Source of the DNA: Janthinobacterium sp. 67
Lineage (GTDB): Bacteria; Pseudomonadota; Gammaproteobacteria; Burkholderiales; Burkholderiaceae_D
Assembly: GCF_002797895.1 (NCBI RefSeq)
Contig: NZ_PGES01000001.1
Coordinates: 1,488,001-1,552,000 of the forward strand
Reading direction: 5' to 3'
DNA: 64,000 bases
Positions 7,723 to 16,690 of this stretch are shown here, piece by piece. The position numbers and the translations under genes are program-made. The notes beneath the pieces were generated by a model. That model did not search any database. It was not told the origin of the DNA and was given only the letters and a program-made list of their open reading frames with translations. Each line of letters begins with the position of its first letter. Within the stretch, counting starts at the first letter, position 1.

Positions 7723-9987
7723 ATGAAATTTCGTTTCCCTATCGTCATCATTGACGAGGATTTCCGTTCTGAAAATACGTCCGGCCTGGGCATTCGCGCC
7801 CTTGCCGCCGCAATGGAAAAAGAAGGCATGGAAGTGCTGGGCGTGACCAGCTACGGCGATTTGTCGCAATTTGCCCAGCAACAATCGCGCGCGTCGGCCT
7901 TCGTGCTGTCGATCGACGATGAAGAATTCGGCGGCGGTTCCATCGAGGAAACCGACCACGCCTTGAAATCGCTGCGCGCCTTCGTCGAGGAAATCCGCTA
8001 CAAGAACGCCGACATCCCCATTTATCTGTACGGCGAAACGCGCACCTCGCGTCATATCCCCAACGATATCCTGCGCGAACTGCATGGTTTCATCCACATG
8101 TTCGAAGATACGCCGGAATTCGTCGCGCGCCACATCATCCGCGAAGCGAAATCCTACCTGGACGGCCTGTCGCCGCCATTCTTCCGCGCGCTGGTGCACT
8201 ACGCCAACGACGGTTCCTACTCGTGGCACTGCCCCGGACACTCGGGCGGCGTGGCGTTCCTCAAATCCCCGATCGGCCAGATGTTCCACCAGTTCTTCGG
8301 TGAAAACATGCTGCGCGCCGACGTCTGCAACGCCGTCGAAGAACTGGGCCAGCTGCTCGACCATACGGGTCCTGTGGCCGCGTCCGAGCGCAATGCGGCG
8401 CGCATCTTCAATGCCGACCATTGCTATTTCGTCACCAACGGCACGTCGACCTCGAACAAGATGGTGTGGCACTCGACTGTGGCGCCAGGCGACATCGTCG
8501 TCGTCGACCGCAATTGCCACAAGTCGATCTTGCATTCGATCATCATGTGCGGCGCCATTCCCGTGTTCCTGATGCCGACGCGCAATCACCTGGGCATCAT
8601 CGGCCCTATCCCGCTGCATGAGTTCACGCCGGAAAGCATTGCCCGCAAGATCGAGGCCAATCCGTTCGCGCGCGAAGCGAAGAACAAGAAGCCGCGCATT
8701 CTGACCATCACGCAATCGACCTACGATGGCGTGATCTACAACGTGGAAACCCTGCGTGAAATGCTGGACGGCAAGATCGACACCCTGCACTTCGATGAAG
8801 CATGGCTGCCGCACGCCACCTTCCACGATTTCTACAAGAATATGCACGCCATCGGCAAGGACCGTCCGCGCGCCAAGGAATCGATGATCTTCTCGACCCA
8901 GTCCACGCACAAATTGCTGGCCGGCCTGTCGCAGGCTTCGCAAATCCTCGTGCGCGAATCGGACACGGTCAAGCTGGACCAGGACGCCTTCAACGAGGCT
9001 TACCTGATGCACACCTCGACGTCGCCGCAGTATTCCATCATCGCCTCGTGCGACGTGGCCGCGGCCATGATGGAAGCGCCGGGCGGCACGGCCCTGGTGG
9101 AAGAATCGATCATGGAAGCGCTCGATTTCCGCCGCGCCATGAAGAAGATCGACCAGGAATGGGGCCAGGACTGGTGGTTCCAGGTGTGGGGTCCGTCCAG
9201 CTTCAACGACGAAGGCATGGGCCAGCAGGAAGACTGGATGATACGCGCCGAGGACGACTGGCACGGCTTCGGCGACCTGGCTCCCGGCTTCAACATGCTC
9301 GACCCGATCAAGGCGACCATCGTCAACCCGGGCCTGTCGCTGGACGGCCAGTTCGGCGACACGGGCATCCCCGCGTCCATCGTCACCAAATACCTGGCCG
9401 AGCACGGCGTCATCATTGAAAAATGCGGCCTGTACTCCTTCTTCATCATGTTTACCATCGGCATCACCAAGGGCCGCTGGAACACCCTGCTGACCGCGCT
9501 GCAGCAGTTCAAGGACGACTACGACAAGAACCAGCCGATGTGGCGCATCCTGCCGGAATTCGCGGCGGCCAATCCACGCTACGAAAAAATGGGCTTGCGC
9601 GACCTGTGCCAGCAAATCCACGATTTCTACAAGGCCTACGACGTGGCGCGTCTGACGACGGAAATGTATCTGTCGGACATGATCCCGGCCATGAAGCCGT
9701 CGGACGCCTTCGCCAAAATGGCGCACCGCGAAATCGAGCGCGTGGCCATCGACGAACTGGAAGGCCGCATCACGTCCATCCTGCTGACGCCGTATCCACC
9801 GGGCATTCCACTCTTGATCCCGGGCGAACGCTTCAACAAGACCATCGTCGACTACCTGCGCTTCGCGCGCGACTTCAACGAGCGCTTCCCGGGCTTCGAG
9901 ACGGATGTGCATGGTCTCGTGAAACGCGAAGTCGATGGCAAGCGCGGATACTTTGTTGATTGCGTGAAATTGGATGAGAACGTCTAA
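7723..9987 (+). CDS. Arginine/lysine/ornithine decarboxylase (PLP-dependent, fold type I)
   Basis: A 754-residue decarboxylase of the biodegradative Orn/Lys/Arg family, which forms polyamine or cadaverine and consumes a proton. Residues 1-130 are the receiver-like wing domain, followed by the PLP domain with SWHCPGHSGGVAF, TNGTSTSNKMV and the Schiff-base lysine in STHKLLAGLSQ (Lys397), and a C-terminal domain with LTPYPPGIPLLIPGE. The ATG at 7723 is chosen for GGAG six bases upstream and the family start MKFRFPIVIIDEDF. Which of the three amino acids is used cannot be decided from the motifs. The leader carries an attenuator-like hairpin and a strong terminator follows the gene. Confidence 0.92.
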   Translation: MKFRFPIVIIDEDFRSENTSGLGIRALAAAMEKEGMEVLGVTSYGDLSQFAQQQSRASAFVLSIDDEEFGGGSIEETDHALKSLRAFVEEIRYKNADIPIYLYGETRTSRHIPNDILRELHGFIHMFEDTPEFVARHIIREAKSYLDGLSPPFFRALVHYANDGSYSWHCPGHSGGVAFLKSPIGQMFHQFFGENMLRADVCNAVEELGQLLDHTGPVAASERNAARIFNADHCYFVTNGTSTSNKMVWHSTVAPGDIVVVDRNCHKSILHSIIMCGAIPVFLMPTRNHLGIIGPIPLHEFTPESIARKIEANPFAREAKNKKPRILTITQSTYDGVIYNVETLREMLDGKIDTLHFDEAWLPHATFHDFYKNMHAIGKDRPRAKESMIFSTQSTHKLLAGLSQASQILVRESDTVKLDQDAFNEAYLMHTSTSPQYSIIASCDVAAAMMEAPGGTALVEESIMEALDFRRAMKKIDQEWGQDWWFQVWGPSSFNDEGMGQQEDWMIRAEDDWHGFGDLAPGFNMLDPIKATIVNPGLSLDGQFGDTGIPASIVTKYLAEHGVIIEKCGLYSFFIMFTIGITKGRWNTLLTALQQFKDDYDKNQPMWRILPEFAAANPRYEKMGLRDLCQQIHDFYKAYDVARLTTEMYLSDMIPAMKPSDAFAKMAHREIERVAIDELEGRITSILLTPYPPGIPLLIPGERFNKTIVDYLRFARDFNERFPGFETDVHGLVKREVDGKRGYFVDCVKLDENV

Positions 9988-10026
9988 AGACGTTGACGTT
10001 CGTTAAAAACAGTTAATGCGACTTAA

Positions 10027-10057
10027 CGCCGCCTGATGCAAATCAGGCGGCGTTTTT
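10027..10057 (+). terminator. Rho-independent terminator of the decarboxylase gene
   Basis: CGCCGCCTGA (10027-10036) and TCAGGCGGCG (10043-10052) form a perfect 10-base stem with a 6-base loop, followed by TTTTT. Confidence 0.9.
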
Positions 10058-10151
10058 CATTGCGGCCTACCGCGCACGCTTGCGCCAGATCAAACGGCCG
10101 GGGTATCGGACTCCTAAGATGGGCCACTCGTGCCCTCGTGATGGCTGGCAT

Positions 10152-11549
10152 ATGACGCTCAAGGTGTGGCTGGAAATCATGCAGCAGGCGGCGGCTGGCA
10201 GTGGCGCCTTGCTGATGACGGCCTTGAAGCAGGCTCAGGTAACTATAGCCAGGCGGCACGATGGCGAGGTGGACGCAGCAGGCATCGTGCTGTTTGGCGA
10301 GGCCGATGCCGCGCTGCTGCAAGCGCTGCCGGCGCTATGCCACCATGCCCGCGTGCTGGCCATTGCCGCCTGCGGCCTGCCTCCCAGCTGCGCGCAACAG
10401 CGCGCCCTGCTGGCGGCCGGAGCGCTCGATGTGCTGCCGTGGCCGGCGGGCAGCATCGATGCGGGCCAGGTGCTGGCGCGCCTGCAGCGCTGGCAAGCCG
10501 TGGCGCAGCTGCTGGCGTCCGGCGCCGTGCGCCAGCAACTGGTGGGCGACAGCGCGGCCTGGACCGCCTTGCTGCACCAGGTGGTGGAAATGGCCGCCTT
10601 CAGCCAGGCGTCGATACTGATCACGGGCGAGACGGGCACGGGCAAGGATTTGCTGGCGCAACTGGTCCACCGCCTCGGCAACTGCAGAGGCGACTTCACC
10701 ATCCTCGACTGCGCCACCCTATCGCCGGAACTGGCGGGCAGCGAACTGTTCGGCCATGAACGGGGCGCGTTTACGGGCGCGGCGGCGGCGCGCGACGGCG
10801 CGTTCGCCCTGGCCGACGGCGGCGTGCTCTTCCTCGATGAAGTGGGTGAACTGCCGCTGCCGCTGCAGGCGCAGCTGCTGCGCGCCATCCAGGAGCGTAA
10901 ATACAAGCGCGTGGGCGGCAATACCTGGCAACCGACCCAGTTTCGCCTCGTCTGCGCCACCAACCGAGAACTGGAGCACGAAGTGGCGCGCGGCGCCTTC
11001 CGCGCCGACCTGTATTACCGCATCGCCGGCTGGCGTTGCCAGACACCGCCCCTGCGCGAGCGCCAGGACGACATCCTGCCGCTGGCCCGGCATTTCCTTG
11101 CCGAGCTGGCGCAGCGCCCTCCCCCTCCAATGGACGCGGCCGTGCGCGAATACCTGCTGCTGCGCGACTATCCGGGCAATGTGCGCGAACTGCGCCAGAC
11201 GGTCACGCGCATCTGGCACCGCCATTGCGGCCCCGGCCCCATCACCATCGGCGCCCTGCCGCCCGACGAACGGCTGCTGGCGCCGCTCTGGCCCGACCAG
11301 CACTTCGAAGCGGCCGTGCGGCGGGCTCTGGCCCAGGGCTGCAAGCTGTCGCACATCACGCGCTGCGCCACCGACACGGCCATCCGCCTCGCGCTGGCCG
11401 AGGAACACGGCAACAACCAGCGCGCCGCCGCCCGCCTGGGCGTGAGCGACCGCGCCCTGCAGATACGCCGTAAGGCGGCCGCCTGCGCGGAGCAAGCCGC
11501 TACGGCCGCGAATATTGCCACTGGCGCGACACCGCCAGCCGCCCTTTGA
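10152..11549 (+). CDS. Sigma54-dependent transcriptional activator (enhancer-binding protein)
   Basis: A 465-residue bacterial enhancer-binding protein. Residues 1-130 look like a degenerate receiver-type domain without a clear phospho-acceptor. The AAA+ domain carries Walker A GETGTGKD (159-166), the sigma54-contact loop GAFTGA (205-210) and Walker B VLFLDE (225-230). The C-terminus has a Fis-type helix-turn-helix (NNQRAAARLGVSDRALQ). The start is uncertain: ATG 10152 is used, and a TTG-initiated extension to 10080 is possible. The gene faces the minus-strand operon ending at 11556, whose promoter at 19464-19479 is of the -24/-12 type, so that operon is the likely target. Confidence 0.9.
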   Translation: MTLKVWLEIMQQAAAGSGALLMTALKQAQVTIARRHDGEVDAAGIVLFGEADAALLQALPALCHHARVLAIAACGLPPSCAQQRALLAAGALDVLPWPAGSIDAGQVLARLQRWQAVAQLLASGAVRQQLVGDSAAWTALLHQVVEMAAFSQASILITGETGTGKDLLAQLVHRLGNCRGDFTILDCATLSPELAGSELFGHERGAFTGAAAARDGAFALADGGVLFLDEVGELPLPLQAQLLRAIQERKYKRVGGNTWQPTQFRLVCATNRELEHEVARGAFRADLYYRIAGWRCQTPPLRERQDDILPLARHFLAELAQRPPPPMDAAVREYLLLRDYPGNVRELRQTVTRIWHRHCGPGPITIGALPPDERLLAPLWPDQHFEAAVRRALAQGCKLSHITRCATDTAIRLALAEEHGNNQRAAARLGVSDRALQIRRKAAACAEQAATAANIATGATPPAAL

Positions 11550-11555
11550 TCTGCC

Positions 11556-11941
11556 TCACGCCAGCCCCGCCAGCCGCAGAAAATTGCCGCCCGTGATCAG
11601 CGCCACATCGAGCGGCGGCAAGCCCAGCAAATGAATCTTGCACAATTCCAGCCCCGGATGCAGCCACGGACCGTCCGAGCCGAACAGGACCTTGTGCGGC
11701 CCCGCGCGGCGCGCGGCCTGCTGCAGCAAGTCGTAGCGGCGCACGCCCAAGCTGTCCGTATGGATATTCGGGTGGCGCACAAGGTGGTCGATCAGCGCCA
11801 GCAATTCGGCCGCGGCCACCTCCCCAGCCGGGTCGTACGGCACGGGCACGCCGAAGAAGCGCGCCGCACCGCACACTGCGCCGCTGATGCGCGCGTCAAG
11901 CCGTCGCCGGGACCCGCATGACAGTGGCAATCGATGATCAT
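11556..11941 (-). pseudogene. Amidohydrolase family remnant with internal deletion and frameshift
   Basis: An ATG at 11941 opens MIIDCHCHAGPGDGLT, a typical start of TIM-barrel amidohydrolases with the metal-binding HxH. About 16 codons later the match jumps to a different frame that continues ARISGAVCGAARFFGVPVPYDP and, after another apparent gap, IDHLVRHPNIHTDSLGVRRYDL and HKVLFGSDGPWLHPGLEL up to the TGA at 11556. The C-terminal metal-binding Asp (GSDGPW) is retained, but roughly a hundred residues of the barrel are missing and the reading frame is broken. The start lies 9 bases after the stop of the preceding gene, so it was the last gene of the operon. Confidence 0.75.
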
Positions 11942-11950
11942 GTGGCCGCG

Positions 11951-12613
11951 CTATTGCCAGTCGCCCATGACGACGATGCGGTTGCCGCGCCGGCGCCAGC
12001 GCCCGCTTTCCTCTTCCTGCTGCGGCGCCGGCGAGCGAAAATGCGGCAATTGCTGGTGCAGGGCCCGCGTCAGCGCGCTTTCCACGGCGCGCGCGCTGCC
12101 ATCGCTGTAGCCCGCCAGGCGCGCCGCCTGCCCCGCGATGCGCACGAAACGGCGCGCCAGTTCCAGTTCGCGGTCGGCCGCCCCCCCGCTCTCCGCCTCG
12201 CTCTCCATCTCCAGTTCCAGCGCATTGCTGGCCGCGCGCCCCAGGGCCGAGCCGAGCGCCATGCCCACGCCCGGTATCGGGATCATCGAACCGAGGGCGC
12301 CGCCGACAAAGGGCAAGGCCGTCCTGGCCACGGCCTTCAAGGCGCCGCCCAGGGGCTTGGCCACCTTGGCGATGCCCGAGCCCACTTTCCTGACACCCTT
12401 CCACACGCTCTTGAAGACATTGCCGAGAAATTGTTCCAGTTCCTCTTCGCTGGACACTTCCAGCAATTCCATGGCCAGCTGCAGCTCTTCCTCTTCGCTG
12501 AAGACGGCCGGCAGACGGTCCTTGCCGGGCCAGTCCTGGCCGAATTCCAGCACCTCAAACGCGGCGCCGGCCCGCTGCCGGCATTGCGCGCATGCGCAGT
12601 CGAGTTGGTGCAT
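11951..12613 (-). CDS. Unknown protein, paralogue A of the sigma54 operon
   Basis: 220 residues; start chosen at ATG 12613 with GGAG seven bases upstream (a 5-codon extension would start on the ribosome site itself). No named family was recognised. It shares four blocks with the products at 18041-18781 and 18845-19411: an acidic helix FSEEEELQLAMELLEVSSEE followed by ELEQFLGN; a cationic Gly/Ala-rich stretch (about residues 65-125, with LGGALKAVARTALPFVGGAL); an E-rich segment with RRFVRIAGQAA; and the C-terminal motif GRWRRRGNRIVV. The N-terminus has CACAQC, a cysteine cluster missing in the others. Seventh gene of the operon, followed by the amidohydrolase remnant. Confidence 0.75.
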   Translation of the reverse strand: MHQLDCACAQCRQRAGAAFEVLEFGQDWPGKDRLPAVFSEEEELQLAMELLEVSSEEELEQFLGNVFKSVWKGVRKVGSGIAKVAKPLGGALKAVARTALPFVGGALGSMIPIPGVGMALGSALGRAASNALELEMESEAESGGAADRELELARRFVRIAGQAARLAGYSDGSARAVESALTRALHQQLPHFRSPAPQQEEESGRWRRRGNRIVVMGDWQ

Positions 12614-12634
12614 GATGGTCTCCTTCACGGTAGC

Positions 12635-13483
12635 CTAGGTCCACATTTCGCCGAGCACGGCCAGTTCCAGCTCACGCCGCTGGTTGGTCAGTACGCCGCG
12701 CTGCTTGGTGAACATGTCGTCGTGGATACGCCGCTCGATGCGGCGCCGCTGCGCCTCCGAGGACAGGGGCGCCACGTACACCTGGTGCGTGCTCAGGTCG
12801 ACGCCCATCATCTGGCCGCACAGCCGGTGCTGCAACAGGCGCCGGTGCAGATCGTCCGTCTGGCCGCTGTAGGCGCGGCGGCGTCCGCCCGCATCGAATT
12901 CGATCACGTACAGGCCCGGTCCCCGGCCATGCGGATCGCGCAAGGCCGTGGCGAGCGTCCCCAGCGCCTGGTAGCGCAAGGCGGCCGCTTCCGGCACCCG
13001 CCCCAGGGTGCCGGCCAGGGTCGGCGGGACTTCGCCCTGTTGCCGGTCATCGTCCTGCCCCGGATCTGTCCCCTGGTCCAAGCCCTGGTCCAGGCCCTGC
13101 TGGTCGTCGAAGGCCGGTTCCGGCACGGCATAGACGGGCCGATAGATGGCCGGGTAGACGGGCGCATAGCCGCCCCAGCCCCGATAGCGCGGCGGCAGAT
13201 AAGGCAGGAGCGGCGGCACGGGACGCGGGGGACGGCGTGCCGGATTCGCCTGGTAGCGGGGCGGCATCGGGCGGCGCGGGCCGCGCAGCGGTGGCCGCGC
13301 GCGCACGACGCCGCCATAACGCCCGCTGCCGGGGCGCGAGCGCTCGCCTTCCCACTCCGACTCGGACTCAAATTCGAGTTCGCCCTCCTGTCCCCATTCT
13401 TTCTCCTGCTCCTGTTCCCACTCGTATTCGCCCGCCGCCCCCGCCTGCCCCGCAAAGGGCAGCATTTCAAACGTGTCGTTCAT
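12635..13483 (-). CDS. GIY-YIG-like domain protein with acidic and proline-rich N-terminus
   Basis: 282 residues; start at ATG 13483 with GAGGAGG five bases upstream. Residues 18-48 are an acidic tract rich in E, W and F (EYEWEQEQEKEW), residues 50-120 are Pro/Arg/Tyr-rich and probably disordered, then a Gln/Asp-rich linker. Residues about 190-225 read GLYVIEF...AYSGQTDDLHRRLLQHRL, matching the two-strand core and Arg helix of GIY-YIG endonucleases (GIY as GLY, YIG as YSG). The C-terminus is LTNQRRELELAVLGEMW. Whether it cuts DNA is open; the acidic leader is like that of the small paralogues of this operon. Its start overlaps the PLP enzyme gene by 17 bases. Confidence 0.75.
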   Translation of the reverse strand: MNDTFEMLPFAGQAGAAGEYEWEQEQEKEWGQEGELEFESESEWEGERSRPGSGRYGGVVRARPPLRGPRRPMPPRYQANPARRPPRPVPPLLPYLPPRYRGWGGYAPVYPAIYRPVYAVPEPAFDDQQGLDQGLDQGTDPGQDDDRQQGEVPPTLAGTLGRVPEAAALRYQALGTLATALRDPHGRGPGLYVIEFDAGGRRRAYSGQTDDLHRRLLQHRLCGQMMGVDLSTHQVYVAPLSSEAQRRRIERRIHDDMFTKQRGVLTNQRRELELAVLGEMWT

Positions 13484-14495
13484 ATCGCCTCCTCGTATGA
13501 TGTTCAAGCAAGTCCATCGCGCGCTCCAGTTGCCCGGACATCTGGTCCGCCCGCAGCAGAAAAGTCAGCGCGCCGGGACCTTCGCCCGCTTGCGCCAGCG
13601 CCAGCACGCCCGCCGCGCGCAAGGCTGGCTGCAAATGGGCGCGCCCGGGCAAACGTTGCACGGGGAAGCCGCCGCCCCGGCAAGCGATGCCGGCCTCCGC
13701 CATCCCCGTCCGCCATTGCGCCACCCTGTCCGCCAGCCTGGCGCGCAGGGTATCGCCATGGCGCGCATTGAGCGCCAGCGCCCGCCGCGCCGCCGCCAGC
13801 ACGGCGGCCGAAGGCGGACTGGCATGCACGCGCGTCTGGCTGTGCGCCGCGAAGCGCCGCAACAGGGTGCGGCTGCCGGCCAGCACGGCCAGCGGCACGC
13901 CGAAGCCCTTGGCCAGCGAGGCGCCGATGATCAGCGCTTCCCCGTGCAAGCCATGCAGCCGCGCCGAGCCGCCGCCCTGCGTACCCGTCACGCCCAGTAC
14001 CTGCGTGTCGTCGAGCAGCAGATAGCCGCCGCCCTGCTGCGCCAGGGCCGCATAGCAGGCCAGCGGCAAGACCTGTTCGCTGCCCGGCACATAGCCATCG
14101 GCCAGTATCAACGGACGCCGCCCTTGCCTGCCCCAGGCCGCCACCAACTGCCGCAGCGCCGCCATCTCGCCGCTGGGAAACAATCGCAGCGGCAAGCCCA
14201 GCGCCTGCGCCCGCTCGGCGCCCCAACGCGCGATGGCGTAGCTGCCGCCATCGACGAGGATCACCAGCGGCTCGGCAGCGAGCATGCCGAACAGGTCCCA
14301 GAACAAATGCAAGGTCGACGGCAGCACGCAGGCCGCCTCGCAGCCTTGCAGGGCAGCCAGCTCCGCGGCCAGCGCTTGCGCGCCGGGCGGCTCGCGCAGC
14401 GCGGCCGGCTGGCCCAGGGTCAGGCTGCTCCACGGCGCCAGCGAGGCCGCCGGATGGCGCATGCCCAGGTAGAGGGCACTGGTAAAGTCGAGCAT
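13467..14495 (-). CDS. PLP-dependent enzyme, aminotransferase class I/II (alpha-oxoamine synthase-like)
   Basis: 342 residues of PLP fold type I. LLLDDTQVLGVTG (Asp162/163) matches the pyridine-nitrogen Asp segment of 8-amino-7-oxononanoate synthase and relatives, and GASLAKGFGVPLAVL contains the Schiff-base lysine (Lys196). It is shorter than AONS (about 385). There is no biotin gene nearby; its place inside the sigma54 operon suggests a dedicated modification or metabolite step rather than biotin synthesis. It lies 20 bases after the preceding gene and overlaps the next by 17. Confidence 0.8.
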   Translation of the reverse strand: MLDFTSALYLGMRHPAASLAPWSSLTLGQPAALREPPGAQALAAELAALQGCEAACVLPSTLHLFWDLFGMLAAEPLVILVDGGSYAIARWGAERAQALGLPLRLFPSGEMAALRQLVAAWGRQGRRPLILADGYVPGSEQVLPLACYAALAQQGGGYLLLDDTQVLGVTGTQGGGSARLHGLHGEALIIGASLAKGFGVPLAVLAGSRTLLRRFAAHSQTRVHASPPSAAVLAAARRALALNARHGDTLRARLADRVAQWRTGMAEAGIACRGGGFPVQRLPGRAHLQPALRAAGVLALAQAGEGPGALTFLLRADQMSGQLERAMDLLEHHTRRRYERHV

Positions 14496-14515
14496 GCGCG
14501 CGCCCCGCTCCCGCC

Positions 14516-16690
14516 CTAGACGCTGCGCAGCTGCTGGCTCAGGCGCTGGCGCAGCAATACCGAGGGCATCGTCGCTTCGACCACCGGGTCGCTGCTGTCG
14601 ACGGACAGGTCCACCCCGGTGGCGGCGCGGTAGCCGTGGATATAGCCCTGCACTTGCGGGCGCCAGAAGCGCGCCCAGTTGAAGGCCTGGGTCGGCTCGT
14701 AAATGTCGCTCCAGTTGCCGTAGCGCACGGAGAGCAGCAATTGCTCGCCAAAGATGGCCAGGTTACGGAAGTGCATCACGCTCGTATCCGTCCAGCCCTG
14801 CAATTTCTTCATGGCGTCGACCCTGTCCATCCACGGTTCCGGATACGCCACCATCACGCGCGTGGGCAAGAATTCACGGAATTCGGGGCGCGCCAGCATC
14901 CATTGCTGCATCAGCATTTCGATGCGCGCCGTCGACGGCAAGTCGCCGAACTGGTTGTGGGCGCCCTGCGACAGGATCAGGTGGATTTCTTTCAAGGCAT
15001 TGAGCACGGGGAAGGCGTCGGCCTTCACGGTGGTATCGTCATCCTGCTTGTAGAACGAAGTCAGCAGGCGCAGCAAGTGGTGGAAGGCCTCCAGGAATTT
15101 GGAGCGGCTATCGGCTGGCCGGAAGTGCTGCACTGCCTTGCCGTCCAGGCGCACACCGTAGTGATGGTCATACTCATAGTTCCGGCGCATCACGGTCAGC
15201 CGATGCTGTTCATCCTGCGTGTATCCCCAGAGTAAATTATTCAGCGGACGCAGCATGTCGATTTCCGTGTTCGACAAGGGATCGAGATGGTGGCCCGGCG
15301 CGCGCAGGTTCTGGAAGCGTTGCGCGATGGCGTTCATGGTTTGCACGAGCATGCCCTCTTCGTGCCAGTACGACCAGATCAGTTCCAGCAGGCAGGGATT
15401 GGCCAGCTTTTCCTGGATGATGCCAAAGCACAGGTCCACTTCGCCTTCCTGGCCGCGCGGGATGCTGATGGGAATGTCGGGCAGCTTGCGGCGGATCACG
15501 GCCAAATACGGCAAGGTCTGGAAGCCGTCGATGTTTTCCAGGTAGTCATTGCGCAGCACGGTTTCCAGGTCGCGCCCCTGGGGGATGTCGCGCCGGTCCA
15601 GGTAGGCATTGTCCTCGGCCGGATTGAAGGCCAGCGGCTGGTTCAACACGCCGCAGTTGACCATCACGAACGCTTCCGTCGCCACTTTCAGCACGCGGTA
15701 GGAATCGGCATCGGAAAACGGCAGCGCGCGGCGCTGCTTGAGCTGCTGGAACATCTCCGTCTTTTTCACGAAGCGTTCCTGCTCGAAGCCGCGCACGCTG
15801 GCCAGGTCGCCGCAAAACAGGCTGTCCATGAAATGCAGGTAATTCGTAAACGACATCGCCTCGGTGCTGTTGCGTATCAAGGTCCACAGCGGCAAGTCTT
15901 CCGTCGGCTCCGTTTCCGTGCGCGTCAGCGAGACGCCGACATTGCCCGAGATGGGCTGCGGCTGGCGCTCTTCCGTCTCGTATTCCGCATCCAGCGCCAG
16001 CATGGCGTTCGGACTCAGCCCTTCCGGCACGGGCAAGGCGCTGCGCAGTTCGGAGCGCTGCGACAGCATCATCTGCCCCAGGAAACGGTGCACGCCGGCG
16101 CGCCGCACTTGTGTGGCAAACGCGTTTGCCGCGCCGCGCACGGGCACCCATGGCGCGGCGGCCAGCACCTGCACCTGGTCGCGCCCATCGGCGCTTTGAT
16201 CGCCGTCAAACGAGACGGTGGCCACGGCGCGGTCGCCCACCCTGCCGAAATGGCAGTCGCTGGGTTGGCAATCGGCCGTTTCGAACGCCAGCGTCACTTG
16301 CGGGTTGATCTGTGGCTGGAAGCACAGCACGGCGCTGCAGCCGGCCTGCACCGTCACGCACTGGGGCGCCGTGACGGGGAAATTGCCATACACCCCCACG
16401 TAGCTGCCCGCCGCCAGGTCGGCAAACACGGTGCCGCCATGCCCATCCGTCCAGCGCACACCCACCAGCATGGCGGGATCGGGCACCCAGGTGGCGGCAT
16501 TGAACAGATGGCAATCGGCATCCATGCCCCGGTACAGGCTGATGGCGGCATTGACGACCATGGCCCCGCTGTCCTGCTCGTGCACGGTGACTGCGATGCT
16601 GCCGCCATGGTGTTTCGTGCCCGCCTGGCCCGCCCCCCCGCTCCTGCTGCCCATCTTTCCACCCATTTTGCTGCTCATCTTGCTGCTCAT
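14516..16690 (-). CDS. Large protein of unknown function in the sigma54 operon
   Basis: 724 residues, not recognised as any named family. The N-terminus is a lysine/methionine repeat (MSSKMSSKMGGKMGS). Residues ~28-150 look like an Ig-like or carboxypeptidase-regulatory-type beta domain (GGSIAVTVHEQDSGAMVVNAA, ADLAAGSYVGVYGNF). From ~250 on it is largely helical and rich in aromatic and charged residues (PLWTLIRNSTEAMSFTNYLH, LELIWSYWHEEGMLVQ, FHHLLRLLTSFYKQDDDT). No signal peptide or membrane segment is obvious. GAGGAG lies six bases before the ATG, and the start overlaps the stop of the HEXXH gene (ATGA), so the two are co-translated and probably act together. Confidence 0.8.
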   Translation of the reverse strand: MSSKMSSKMGGKMGSRSGGAGQAGTKHHGGSIAVTVHEQDSGAMVVNAAISLYRGMDADCHLFNAATWVPDPAMLVGVRWTDGHGGTVFADLAAGSYVGVYGNFPVTAPQCVTVQAGCSAVLCFQPQINPQVTLAFETADCQPSDCHFGRVGDRAVATVSFDGDQSADGRDQVQVLAAAPWVPVRGAANAFATQVRRAGVHRFLGQMMLSQRSELRSALPVPEGLSPNAMLALDAEYETEERQPQPISGNVGVSLTRTETEPTEDLPLWTLIRNSTEAMSFTNYLHFMDSLFCGDLASVRGFEQERFVKKTEMFQQLKQRRALPFSDADSYRVLKVATEAFVMVNCGVLNQPLAFNPAEDNAYLDRRDIPQGRDLETVLRNDYLENIDGFQTLPYLAVIRRKLPDIPISIPRGQEGEVDLCFGIIQEKLANPCLLELIWSYWHEEGMLVQTMNAIAQRFQNLRAPGHHLDPLSNTEIDMLRPLNNLLWGYTQDEQHRLTVMRRNYEYDHHYGVRLDGKAVQHFRPADSRSKFLEAFHHLLRLLTSFYKQDDDTTVKADAFPVLNALKEIHLILSQGAHNQFGDLPSTARIEMLMQQWMLARPEFREFLPTRVMVAYPEPWMDRVDAMKKLQGWTDTSVMHFRNLAIFGEQLLLSVRYGNWSDIYEPTQAFNWARFWRPQVQGYIHGYRAATGVDLSVDSSDPVVEATMPSVLLRQRLSQQLRSV

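Noticed and set aside
7540..9912. A 790-codon open frame opposite the decarboxylase gene
   Set aside because: His/Arg/Val-rich shadow translation without any family match; the plus strand has a complete enzyme.
10080..10151. TTG-initiated extension of the sigma54 activator
   Set aside because: No ribosome site and no homology seen in the added 24 residues; kept only as an alternative start.
13467..14495. Assignment of the PLP enzyme as BioF
   Set aside because: Fold and key residues fit the alpha-oxoamine synthase group, but the protein is short and there are no biotin genes; a specific biotin role is not supported.
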